Virus record (IMG/VR): IMGVR_UViG_3300027608_000021
Coordinates: 1-64,000 of that record
Reading direction: 5' to 3' (one strand)
Length of the DNA: 64,000 bases
From: a virus
Part shown: positions 22,962 through 30,941 of the stretch, piece after piece
How positions within the stretch are numbered: position 1 is the stretch's first letter
Layout of the letters: the number at the start of each line of letters is the position of its first letter
Notes under the pieces: model-generated
Seen by the model: the letters and a program-made list of their open reading frames with translations, nothing else
Told to the model about the DNA's origin: nothing
The model's database searches: none
Made by a program: the position numbers and the translations under genes

Positions 22962-24774
22962 CCTCCAGCGAGCAGATTCCTACAGTCCTCCAGAGGGCGT
23001 TCGTGCAGCTGCAAGGCGTGCATTGAAGTGGATCGAAGAGGGTAAGGCTGGAGACGGCTTTACTGACGTAGGTCGAAAGCGCGCAGCTGATCTTGCTCGA
23101 GGGGCTTCAATGTCACTTGAGACGATCAACCGAATGAAATCGTTCTTTGCTCGTCATGAAGTTGACAAGAAGGCTACTGGTTTCAGCTCAGGTGAAGAGG
23201 GTTATCCCTCACCAGGTCGAGTGGCTTGGGATGCTTGGGGTGGAGATCCTGGAAAGTCTTGGGCAAATAGTATTGCTACAGAGAAATCTGAAGGCAATGA
23301 AGAGCGCGCAATTCTTGGTGAGGTAACAGAGGGCAGTTTTGTCAGCTGGAACTCACCTACTGGTGTTGCAAACGGTCGCGTAGAGCACGTAATGCCTAAC
23401 GGCGTTTACGGTTTGCCAGATTCTAACTTTGCACTTCAGGCTACGCCAGAAGATCCAGCATTGGGCATAAGAATTTATGTACCAGCTGGTGGAGGCTGGG
23501 TTGAGACTGAAGCAATGATCGGAAAGAAACTTTCCGAAGTCACAAAGATCTCGCCGCTCTACACACCTAGGCAACGATCTGAGGAGCAAATAATGACAAC
23601 TAACAGCTGGAAGATCACTATCCCAGTCGATCGTGCCGAAGAGCAGGATGGCGGGCTGTTCCTCTATGGACAGGCATCAGGTCCCGAGCGAGATTCTCAT
23701 GGGACTGAGATGGACCCCACTGCGATTCAGGACTTCGCGGATCAGATTGTATCTCGCGTATCTGATAGTGATCCACTACCTTACTTAGACCATCACATGA
23801 AAGATGGTGTCCTCCGCGAACTTGGAGAAGTTGTGGATGGATCTGTTTCTAGCGACTATAGGTTGAACATCAAAGTTCGCCTACACCCAGATAACCCTGC
23901 AGCGGCGTATCTACATAGCCGAATTAAGCAAGGTAAAAAGTATGGGATGTCGATCGCTGGAGATGGTGTCCAGTACCGCATGATTGATGACCCCTCCTCT
24001 GGAGAAAAGGTTATCCGATTCCTCAAGATTAAGTTGAAGGAAATTAGTAACACGACGCGCCCCTCGTGGGTACCGTCGTTCGGCACTGTACTCGCTCGCT
24101 CTATTGAGGGCGAGGAGATTGGAGAAAATATGGCAGAAGAGCTCGTTAAGAGCGACGCAACCGAAGTGGTTGATAACGTCGTAGCAAATGAGTCTGCGGA
24201 ACCCGTTGCCGCTCAGGTGACCGAGCAGACCGAAACCCCCGTCGTTGACGTACCTGTTGCTGACGCTGCACCTGCAGCTGAAGTGGCTCCCGCTGTGGAG
24301 GCTGCGCCTGTTGAGGCTGCTGCTCCCGATGAGGAGAACGGTGAAGTCGAGCGTGCACGTATCGCCAAGCGCGATGCGCAAAAGCTCGTCGATGCGTTCA
24401 ATGCGCTAAAGGGGCATCTCGAGACGCTCGGGGTATTTGAGCCCGACGCACCGCAGACTGCAGAAGAGGCACCAGTCGCTAAGACTGAAGATGCTACTGC
24501 AGATGAGAATGTGGACTTTAATGGAGTTTCGGTTCGCCGCGACCTCGTTGAGGCTATTACCGCCTTTGTCACCTCTAAGGTTGACGAGAGCACGGCAGTC
24601 CTCCGCGAGACAGTCGAGAAGCAGGCTGAATACATCAAGAAGCTCGAAGAGCTTCCTGCTGGCAAGTTGCCTGCTGCCGTTGTCCGCGAAAAGTTTGAGA
24701 CTGGACTTCCAGACCTCGGCTCAATGAGCAATGAGGATAAGTTGAAGTACGCTCTCGGTAATATCTACAAGTAA
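22945..24774 (+). CDS. Prohead protease-scaffold fusion with N-terminal extra domain, 609 aa
   Basis: ATG 22945 follows GGAGGCACAG. Residues about 10-120 carry a phage-typical helical domain (VRAAARRALKWIEEGK, SLETINRMKSFFARHEVDKK, GRVAWDAWGGDPGKSWA). Residues 217-395 are protease-like: PLPYLDHHMKDG provides a histidine and YGMSIAGDG a serine, as in HK97-type S78 proteases. An Ala/Pro/Glu-rich linker and a coiled-coil C-terminus (AVLRETVEKQAEYIKKLEEL) look like scaffold. In-frame ATGs with ribosome sites at 23593 (GAGGAG) and 24130 (GGAG) could make protease-scaffold and scaffold alone. Confidence 0.8.
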   Translation: MENQPDLQRADSYSPPEGVRAAARRALKWIEEGKAGDGFTDVGRKRAADLARGASMSLETINRMKSFFARHEVDKKATGFSSGEEGYPSPGRVAWDAWGGDPGKSWANSIATEKSEGNEERAILGEVTEGSFVSWNSPTGVANGRVEHVMPNGVYGLPDSNFALQATPEDPALGIRIYVPAGGGWVETEAMIGKKLSEVTKISPLYTPRQRSEEQIMTTNSWKITIPVDRAEEQDGGLFLYGQASGPERDSHGTEMDPTAIQDFADQIVSRVSDSDPLPYLDHHMKDGVLRELGEVVDGSVSSDYRLNIKVRLHPDNPAAAYLHSRIKQGKKYGMSIAGDGVQYRMIDDPSSGEKVIRFLKIKLKEISNTTRPSWVPSFGTVLARSIEGEEIGENMAEELVKSDATEVVDNVVANESAEPVAAQVTEQTETPVVDVPVADAAPAAEVAPAVEAAPVEAAAPDEENGEVERARIAKRDAQKLVDAFNALKGHLETLGVFEPDAPQTAEEAPVAKTEDATADENVDFNGVSVRRDLVEAITAFVTSKVDESTAVLRETVEKQAEYIKKLEELPAGKLPAAVVREKFETGLPDLGSMSNEDKLKYALGNIYK

Positions 24775-24795
24775 TAATAATTAAGGAGACTTTCA

Positions 24796-25671
24796 ATGGC
24801 TGACATTGAGCGAGCTCTTAGCACGTCCGTCGCATCTACTGGTGCATACCTCCTCCCAGAGGTAGTCGATCCAGTAATCCGCGATTACGTTGCCAAGGCT
24901 ACACCTGTTCTTAGCGTTGTAACGCGTGTAAACTGGCCTACACAGACCTATTACATCCGCAAGCGAAGCGGGCTTCCTACGGCTGCATTCAGCACCGATG
25001 GTGGTTCACTTCCAAGCGCTTCAAGCTCGACCTACGCTAAGGTCGCAAAGACCGTCAAGTACCTGTACACCCGTGGAGAAGTCACTGGTCCGCTTATTGC
25101 GGCTGCTGGTGGTGTTGTCAACGCGTTGCAGGAAGAGATTCGCGTCCACTCGGGCGTGATTGCTGAGCGACTCGCTACGGCGATTTGCACAGGCGACGGA
25201 ACCGAAGATACCAACTCTGGTATCATCGGCATCAAGCATCAGATCAATACTTCGACCCCTGGCGATGAGGGTGGTACGACGGACGCTTCGGCTGCCGCTC
25301 TCACCCTTGCCATGTTGGACAAGGCTCTTGACGACACGAAGGGCGAGGCTGACGTTATCATGACGAGCCGCGCAGTTCGACGCAAGATCAGTGCCCTTCT
25401 TCAGGGTCAGCAGCGCTTCCTCGACCGAGTTGAGGTTGGCGCTGGCTTCCGCGTTCTTTCGTACGACGGCGTGCCGATCGTTACGGATGACCACTACGAG
25501 GAGAACGAGATTCTCGTCTTCCGACGTGCTGACGCGAAGCTTATCGTGAACCAGGACTTCACGATGGAAATGCTTGCTAAGACCAAGGACGCTGAAGACT
25601 TCTACATCAAGGGGTACTTCGGTTTCGCTCTTGAGGGTCGCCCTGTGCGCCTCAAGAACTTCACGATCTAA
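24796..25671 (+). CDS. Major capsid protein, HK97 fold, 291 aa
   Basis: TAAGGAG precedes ATG 24796. Features of the HK97 fold: LLPEVVDPVIRDYVAKATPV, the E-loop and spine-helix regions (TRGEVTGPLIAAAGGVVNAL), VHSGVIAERLATAICTGDGT, and the P-domain end DEENEILVFRRADAKLIV-like residues. Gene placed directly after scaffold, as expected. Codon use is more GC-rich than in the neighbouring connector genes, as usual for a highly expressed gene. Confidence 0.9.
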   Translation: MADIERALSTSVASTGAYLLPEVVDPVIRDYVAKATPVLSVVTRVNWPTQTYYIRKRSGLPTAAFSTDGGSLPSASSSTYAKVAKTVKYLYTRGEVTGPLIAAAGGVVNALQEEIRVHSGVIAERLATAICTGDGTEDTNSGIIGIKHQINTSTPGDEGGTTDASAAALTLAMLDKALDDTKGEADVIMTSRAVRRKISALLQGQQRFLDRVEVGAGFRVLSYDGVPIVTDDHYEENEILVFRRADAKLIVNQDFTMEMLAKTKDAEDFYIKGYFGFALEGRPVRLKNFTI

Positions 25672-25697
25672 TTTTTTAGCGTGAACTAGGTGATGCT

Positions 25698-25723
25698 AGG
25701 GGGGTGGAGAAATCCATCCCCCT
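25698..25723 (+). terminator. 11-bp hairpin with GAAA loop after the capsid gene
   Basis: AGGGGGGTGGA and TCCATCCCCCT pair around a GAAA tetraloop, 27 bases after the capsid stop. There is no T-run, so it may be a partial terminator, a processing site or a 3' stabiliser that raises capsid mRNA levels. Confidence 0.55.
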
Positions 25724-25747
25724 ACCACACCACACAGAAGGAGGCAC

Positions 25748-25987
25748 ATGATGCCAAAGGCTAAGAAAGCTAGTATTGAGTTTATTACAGAAGATCTCGA
25801 CAAGAGTCCAGCACAGGACCGAGAAGGTTTCATCAAGATGCTTTCACCAGAAAACTGGGAAAAAGTAAATTGCCTTGAAACGTTCTATGACGGAGAGGTC
25901 GAAGTAGTAGATGGGGTCGCCTACATTCCAGCTGAAAATACCCATTGGGTTAATCGGATGCGAATGAATGGGTATGAAGTAGCATGA
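25748..25987 (+). CDS. Hypothetical head-region protein, 79 aa
   Basis: AAGGAGGCAC precedes ATG ATG at 25748. Acidic protein with GFIKMLSPENWEKVNCLETF and VDGVAYIPAENTHWVNRMR; similar small proteins follow the capsid gene in other phages, but I cannot name the family. Overlaps the glycosyltransferase start as ATGA. Confidence 0.65.
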   Translation: MMPKAKKASIEFITEDLDKSPAQDREGFIKMLSPENWEKVNCLETFYDGEVEVVDGVAYIPAENTHWVNRMRMNGYEVA

Positions 25988-27165
25988 AGATCCTCATGAT
26001 CGGTGATTCACCGTTTGTTAAAACTGGTTTTGGAATCGTCAACTCAGTCGCTGTAGAGCACTTGAAGTCTGTCGGTCATCAGCTGGTGGTCATTGGAGGT
26101 CAAGATACGCAGAAGCGTGATCTTGGAAAAGGACATCACTACTATCCAATTGAGTCAATTCAAAAAGACGCAATCGGATGGAAGAACGTTTCAATCACGC
26201 TGAAGAAGCACAAGATTGATGCGGTACATATCATCGCAGATCCAGCAACAGTAGTTATGTGGCTACTCCGCAGGGATCTAATCAAGCTCCCGATTACGGT
26301 ATACATGCCGATTGAAGGTGCTCCGATGAACTACAACTGGGTTCAGGTGCTTCAACAGACACCGAACTTGAAGATTATTACTTGCTCTCAATATGGCGTG
26401 GATGAACTCAAGCGAAATGGACTTGATTCAACAATGGCATATCATGGAGTATCAGATGACTTCTATCAGTATGAGCCAGAACACCGACGCTTCCTTCGGG
26501 AGTCCGTTGGTTGGGACGACAAGTTTGTCGTTATGAATGTTGCTCAAAATGTTGAGCGTAAGCAGTGGCCTCGGCTATTCGAGGCGATTAAGATTGTAGC
26601 TTATAAGCACCCGCAAGTGGTGCTCTACGCGCACACCGTGCCGTTTGATAACTACCATCTTGGTGGACACGATCTCCCTCAGCTTGCTCACCAACTCGAA
26701 ATTGTGGATAACGTGCTCTTCTCTGGAAAGCACGCAAAGCACAATGACGCAGTTGCACTTACTTCCCATAACTATCCTGGTCTTGTTGATCTCTACAACA
26801 TGGCTGACTGCTTTGTCCTGCCTTCGCAGGTGGAGGGATTTGGTCTCCCACTTGTTGAGGCAATGGCATGTGGTCTCCCTGTTGCACACACAAACTACGG
26901 CGCTGGAGCTGAAGTTGTTGGTGAAGCTGGAGTACTGATCGAGCCGCACGACTGGGTAGTCAATAAGAGTCACAGCCGATACGCGAATCTCAGCCCAGAG
27001 TCAATTGCGGCAGAGATTGAAAAAATGTTCGTAAGCCCTTCGTTGCGAGAGCAGCTTCGAGCCAAAGGAACACAGCGTGCAAAGCAGTTCTCATGGGAAG
27101 GCTACCGAACAGCGTTGTGGAGGGCATTTAATGGCGAAGTTAAGACCCTTTCTAAAAACAACTAA
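25984..27165 (+). CDS. GT-B (GT4-like) glycosyltransferase, 393 aa
   Basis: Begins MKILMIGDSPFVKTGFG, a Rossmann start with the glycine loop. The C-terminal half has the GT4 signature LPSQVEGFGLPLVEAMACGLPV with the EGFGLPxxEA acidic motif that binds the nucleotide sugar, then GAEVVGEAGVLI. It lies inside the head gene module, coupled to its neighbours, so it may decorate capsid or tail proteins rather than DNA. The acceptor is unknown. Confidence 0.85.
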   Translation: MKILMIGDSPFVKTGFGIVNSVAVEHLKSVGHQLVVIGGQDTQKRDLGKGHHYYPIESIQKDAIGWKNVSITLKKHKIDAVHIIADPATVVMWLLRRDLIKLPITVYMPIEGAPMNYNWVQVLQQTPNLKIITCSQYGVDELKRNGLDSTMAYHGVSDDFYQYEPEHRRFLRESVGWDDKFVVMNVAQNVERKQWPRLFEAIKIVAYKHPQVVLYAHTVPFDNYHLGGHDLPQLAHQLEIVDNVLFSGKHAKHNDAVALTSHNYPGLVDLYNMADCFVLPSQVEGFGLPLVEAMACGLPVAHTNYGAGAEVVGEAGVLIEPHDWVVNKSHSRYANLSPESIAAEIEKMFVSPSLREQLRAKGTQRAKQFSWEGYRTALWRAFNGEVKTLSKNN

Positions 27166-27337
27166 TAGGCGAAGACTTACTCGTAAGTTTGCCATTAACA
27201 AAAAGTTCTCTATCTCACCAAGGCGAAGGATTGCCTTCAAGCGACGAAGACTGCGTTTGATTACTATAGCGCGACTTGCCGCTGCAAAGATGATTCCTGC
27301 TTCGTTTCGTAACAAGAAAAAGAGAAAAGTAAACTAA
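27131..27337 (+). CDS. Extremely basic small protein, 68 aa
   Basis: ATG 27131 lies inside the end of the glycosyltransferase gene, after GTGGAGGG. MAKLRPFLKTTNRRRLTRKF and later RRRIAFKRRRLRLITIARLA carry about one basic residue in three. Likely binds DNA inside the head or coats capsid; a decoration or head-completion role is inferred only from position. Confidence 0.6.
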   Translation: MAKLRPFLKTTNRRRLTRKFAINKKFSISPRRRIAFKRRRLRLITIARLAAAKMIPASFRNKKKRKVN

Positions 27338-27346
27338 GGAGGCACA

Positions 27347-27913
27347 ATGGCGAGGAAGTACATTACCGCTACAGAGTTCAAAGATAAGCCTCTAGGTATT
27401 GCTCTTCGCCAGTACTCCAGTGATCAGCTAGACTCTTTGATTGAAATTGCAACCGAACAGGTTGAAACATTCTGCGAACGAGTATTTGAACAGGCAACGT
27501 ACACAGAGACGTTCGTTGGCGATGGGTCTTCGACCTACTTGACGCTTCAGTACCCGTTGAGCTCAGTGACTTCAATCTCTGAAACAACGATTGCAACTAC
27601 CCCAGTTACAACGACAATTACCCCTAGCACACTAGTTCGGACAACAGAGTCAGATAAGTTTGGTAAAGTTCTTCTTGGACCTGCCAGTGAAACAACCTTG
27701 TTCTCTCCAACGTCCAAGTACACTATTGTGTATACGGCTGGGTATGCCACACTTCCGCCCGCTATTAAGCATGCCACTGCGCTCTTTATGAGCGAGTTGG
27801 TAAAGCCTGACTATGGTGGAGCTCAAGATACCACGCCAGAGATCATCCCTCTCAGCAGCCAACAGATTGCCGACTTGCTCAGCATCTACCGCCGCCGAAG
27901 GATTGGTGTTTAA
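27347..27913 (+). CDS. Head-tail connector (adaptor) protein, 188 aa
   Basis: Features of gp6/gp15-type adaptors: an N-terminal helix pair (SSDQLDSLIEIATEQVETFC), beta strands with a GDGSSTYLTLQYPLSSV turn, YTAGYATLPPAIKHATALF and a final helix. It binds the portal and forms the head-completion ring. Starts after AAGGAGGCACA; overlaps the next start. Confidence 0.75.
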   Translation: MARKYITATEFKDKPLGIALRQYSSDQLDSLIEIATEQVETFCERVFEQATYTETFVGDGSSTYLTLQYPLSSVTSISETTIATTPVTTTITPSTLVRTTESDKFGKVLLGPASETTLFSPTSKYTIVYTAGYATLPPAIKHATALFMSELVKPDYGGAQDTTPEIIPLSSQQIADLLSIYRRRRIGV

Positions 27914-28674
27914 TGGCTTATACTCGTGGTCAAAACGTACCAGCATTTGGAATTCAACTAAAGCCTACTGTTGTAAGTGATAGGATGCGCAGATTTTTTG
28001 GCGTATCCATAGAACGAGAAGTTATCAAGTATAACAAGGGTAAACACCTTAACGACTTTAAAGAAAATTTAAAGCTTTGGTCGTATGGTTCTTTTGAAGA
28101 TCTTTCAAGGTACGTTGGTTTAAAAGTTCAAGATTCTATTATAAATAGTAAAGATGCTACAACTGGTGCAAAGTTTAAACCACTTGCAAGAAAAACGATT
28201 GCAGCCCGTGCAATGATGAAAGGTAAACACGCAAAAAACAATGTTCCATTGGCACTCACTGGGAAACTTTATGAGGTAGCTACTGGTCGTAGGATCAGGA
28301 ATGCTGGTGGAAATGCTTCTAGCGGGAACGTCCAGAAAGACGGAATTCGCTTGCAGCAAAGGGTTAATTACCAGCCTGGAGAAGCTCAGGCTGTTGGTTC
28401 ATTCTACTGGCAGCTTAGTGGTCCTAAGGTTCGGCACTTGTATGGGTATTCACAAGTCTTTAACAACGTCCGTAAAGGCGGTAAAAATAAAGGCAAGTCA
28501 ATGCCATTTGAAGCTAAGGTACCAGCTAGACCATTTATTCCTAAGTTTACAAACAGTTTCTTTAAGATCTGGAAAGCTCAAATAGACAAAGAGTTTAGGA
28601 AAGTTATTAACGCTTCTGTTCAAGGCTCTAAGCCAATCGTAAAGAGCTACGGGTACGTTGACAAATTCAAATAG
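27913..28674 (+). CDS. Neck/virion morphogenesis protein, 253 aa
   Basis: A basic protein with LTGKLYEVATGRRIRNAGGN and later KVPARPFIPKFTNSF, a pattern found in HK97 gp10 and Mu gpG-type neck proteins (LTGxLxxS and PARPF). More AT-rich than its neighbours. Position between adaptor and tail terminator supports the role. Confidence 0.7.
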   Translation: MAYTRGQNVPAFGIQLKPTVVSDRMRRFFGVSIEREVIKYNKGKHLNDFKENLKLWSYGSFEDLSRYVGLKVQDSIINSKDATTGAKFKPLARKTIAARAMMKGKHAKNNVPLALTGKLYEVATGRRIRNAGGNASSGNVQKDGIRLQQRVNYQPGEAQAVGSFYWQLSGPKVRHLYGYSQVFNNVRKGGKNKGKSMPFEAKVPARPFIPKFTNSFFKIWKAQIDKEFRKVINASVQGSKPIVKSYGYVDKFK

Positions 28675-28683
28675 GAGACACCC

Positions 28684-29154
28684 GTGGAAGAAATTATTGA
28701 CCGTCTTATTGAAGAGATCAGAACATTGACGAGCTTGACTCGCGCCGACGGTGGTCTCGCAGATGTCCTAGAAGTAAAGTCAGTCTATTTTGGAGATCCT
28801 GGCATCATCCCACAAAGCCTTATGCCTTGTGTGATGGTTGAGCCAATTGCTGAGTCTCCAAATGGAGAGACAACCTCTTATGACAAGAGGTTTATGGAGA
28901 TCAACATCCTTTTGATGCTTGATGCTCGAGAGTACTTTGAAGTGGACGCTGAAGAGGCAATGGGAGATCGTAAACTCGTCCAGTCTGCCGCGCTGGTCTC
29001 CCGATATTTTAGGTCTCAGGACAAGCGACAGCTTGGCGGACTAGTCAATGACATCATGGTGAATGATACCACCTATGATATTCAAGATCGTGGTAACGCG
29101 ATCGTCAAAACAGCAAGGGTCAACCTTCAAATCATGAAGGCGTTTACCCGCTAA
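28684..29154 (+). CDS. Tail terminator protein, 156 aa
   Basis: GTG start at 28684 after AGGAGACACC. Alpha-beta protein with SLMPCVMVEPIAESPNGETT and YDKRFMEINILLMLDAREYF, similar to tail-completion (gpU-like) proteins that cap the tail tube. Position immediately before the major tail gene supports this. Confidence 0.7.
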   Translation: MEEIIDRLIEEIRTLTSLTRADGGLADVLEVKSVYFGDPGIIPQSLMPCVMVEPIAESPNGETTSYDKRFMEINILLMLDAREYFEVDAEEAMGDRKLVQSAALVSRYFRSQDKRQLGGLVNDIMVNDTTYDIQDRGNAIVKTARVNLQIMKAFTR

Positions 29155-29165
29155 GGAGAAAATAC

Positions 29166-30173
29166 ATGGCTAACAACATTGGCGTTGGCGCTCTAGGGTA
29201 TATCGCCTACGGCAAGGAAACAACCGAGGGTACATTCGTTACCGCAGGTAAGTTCCTCGCTGCCAACAACTTTAACTTCGACGACACAAACGAATACCTC
29301 AGCCCGATGACAATTCGCGGTACTAAGGATATGACTCTTGCCATGCCTGCTCCGTTCAACGTGACGGGTACGCTTGAGATGCCTCTTGTTCCAGACGACA
29401 TCGAACTGCTTCTTAAGTCTGCGTTCTCGGCTTCTACGGTTACGACCGCTGGCGCATCGAGCAGCTATTCACACGTCTTCACTCCTGGTGCTATCTCTCC
29501 AACGTTTACGTTTGAGGGTTACACGGGTGGTAGCGACGGTCTTACTACCGACGGCTTGATTCGCCAGTACGGTGGTGTTCGCGTGAACACGCTTGAGCTC
29601 CGCGCATCCTTCGGTGAAATCGTAACTGCTTCATTCGGTCTTGACGGTTCAACCCGCCAGACGAAGCCGCTTTCTGGTGGAAACCTTGATCCGCTCAGCC
29701 CAGTCTACGCAAGCACGTCACTGCAGCCATTCCACTTTAATGGTGCGAAGGTTCAGTTCGACGGTACTGATAAGGCAACCGTGAAGGATCTTACCTTCTC
29801 GATTAATAACAATGTGGAGCACATCGGTACCCTCCGCCAGACTCGTAACTTCAGCCGTGTTGCCTCTGGTGCACGAGAAATTACGATGTCGATGTCCATG
29901 GACTTCCAGGACACAAGCGACTACCAGGCTCTCCTCGACGAGGACGAGTTTGGCGTAACGCTGGTATTCCGTGGCTCGCTGGTTGGCGGCTCGGTATACA
30001 ACCAGCTTACTGTTGACCTTCCACGCGTGAAGTTCCGACGAGTCGGTGTGCCGATCTCTGCTGGCGACTTCATTACGCAGGATGTTGAGTGCACGGTCCT
30101 TAAGCCGAACGCATCAGACATTGCTACGGTAACGCTGGTCAACGGCAAGAGCGCTGCTCTCGCTGGTCTTTGA
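29166..30173 (+). CDS. Major tail tube protein, 335 aa
   Basis: Begins MANNIGVGALGYIAYGKETT, typical of tail tube proteins, with TLEMPLVPDDIELLLKSAFS and a beta-rich C-terminus (FTFEGYTGG, VTLVFRGSLVGGSV). Follows AAGGAG. High-expression codon pattern like the capsid gene. Confidence 0.85.
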   Translation: MANNIGVGALGYIAYGKETTEGTFVTAGKFLAANNFNFDDTNEYLSPMTIRGTKDMTLAMPAPFNVTGTLEMPLVPDDIELLLKSAFSASTVTTAGASSSYSHVFTPGAISPTFTFEGYTGGSDGLTTDGLIRQYGGVRVNTLELRASFGEIVTASFGLDGSTRQTKPLSGGNLDPLSPVYASTSLQPFHFNGAKVQFDGTDKATVKDLTFSINNNVEHIGTLRQTRNFSRVASGAREITMSMSMDFQDTSDYQALLDEDEFGVTLVFRGSLVGGSVYNQLTVDLPRVKFRRVGVPISAGDFITQDVECTVLKPNASDIATVTLVNGKSAALAGL

Positions 30174-30209
30174 TCTGATATAGTATAAGAAAGAGGAGTT
30201 AAGACTTCC

Positions 30210-30584
30210 ATGACTGAAAATACTTCAAAGTTCCTTCGTCCTGTTGATAAGACGTTGACGAAGCGATACGAACACGACTCTGGCGACTGGATTGAACTTC
30301 GTCAGAATCTTTCAAAGCGTGAGGTTAATGCGATCCTTCGGGTCATGCCAACTGATGTTGCTGACAGTACGAAGGAAAAGAGCGGGGCTGAAATGGTAGA
30401 CGTTCTTACGTCTGTCGCAGAGACCCTGTTCACAAACCTGGTTGTCGGCTGGTCAGTCGATGACTCCCCGAAGGTAGAGACCTACCTTTCCCTTCCAAGT
30501 GATGCTGCTAACTGGGTTGATAAGATCCTGTTTGAGCACTTCAACGGTCAGTCACTAAGTGGTGACGAAGCGGGAAAGCAGTAG
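30210..30584 (+). CDS. Tail assembly chaperone, upstream frame (G-like), 124 aa
   Basis: Starts at ATG 30210 after AGAGGAG and ends at TAG 30582-30584. It has the usual small acidic chaperone composition and lies between tail tube and tape measure. Near the end is GGGAAAG, from which ribosomes can slip to the -1 frame. The unshifted protein is the G-type chaperone that holds the tape measure before tube assembly. Confidence 0.85.
   Translation: MTENTSKFLRPVDKTLTKRYEHDSGDWIELRQNLSKREVNAILRVMPTDVADSTKEKSGAEMVDVLTSVAETLFTNLVVGWSVDDSPKVETYLSLPSDAANWVDKILFEHFNGQSLSGDEAGKQ
30572..30578 (+). other. -1 ribosomal frameshift site GGGAAAG
   Basis: In the zero frame it reads gcG GGA AAG, the X-XXY-YYZ form, and is the same heptamer as the lambda G-GT site. 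It lies two codons before the zero-frame stop. The -1 frame is open from here to 30880. Confidence 0.85.
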
Positions 30585-30880
30585 ACCTCGCTAAGGCGGC
30601 GGCGGAAGGATACACAAGAGGAAACATTTTCCAAAAGTATCCACGTTTAGCTGAGGCGTACGCCCTATTTGATCAATGCCGAGTACGGCAACTAGTAGTT
30701 CATGAAGTACCGAAGCCTGGAGGCAAACAAACGGAGATCCGAATGGTCTATGTACCAGTCGGATACTCCTTCTTGCCATACCAGGGAGGACTGCTCGATC
30801 AGCCTGCTTATATTGTTGATGCCTTTTCCCAGTTTATGCATGGGGAACGTATAGCATCCAATAAATCGCTGACGAAGTAG
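30578..30880 (+). CDS. Tail assembly chaperone, -1 frame extension (T-like)
   Basis: The -1 frame continues with AVDLAKAAAEGYTRGNIFQK and ends SNKSLTK at TAG 30878-30880, giving a 223-residue fusion with the upstream frame. It has no start codon or ribosome site of its own. The fusion links the tape measure to tail tube subunits during assembly, as in lambda GT. Confidence 0.8.
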   Translation, partial: AVDLAKAAAEGYTRGNIFQKYPRLAEAYALFDQCRVRQLVVHEVPKPGGKQTEIRMVYVPVGYSFLPYQGGLLDQPAYIVDAFSQFMHGERIASNKSLTK

Positions 30881-30886
30881 CCACTA

Positions 30887-30924
30887 GATGCCCACACAGG
30901 CTCCCCCTGTGTGGGCATCTTTTT
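30887..30924 (+). terminator. Strong terminator between chaperones and tape measure
   Basis: GATGCCCACACAGG and CCTGTGTGGGCATC form a perfect 14-bp stem with a 5-base loop, followed by TTTTT. It starts 6 bases after the chaperone stop. It must either lower expression of the downstream genes or be read through. Confidence 0.85.
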
Positions 30925-30941
30925 ATTTCTCTGGAGGTGAA

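Noticed and set aside
30888-30941. Upstream extension of the tape measure gene
   Set aside because: The added codons are the terminator hairpin; ATG 30942 has the ribosome site.
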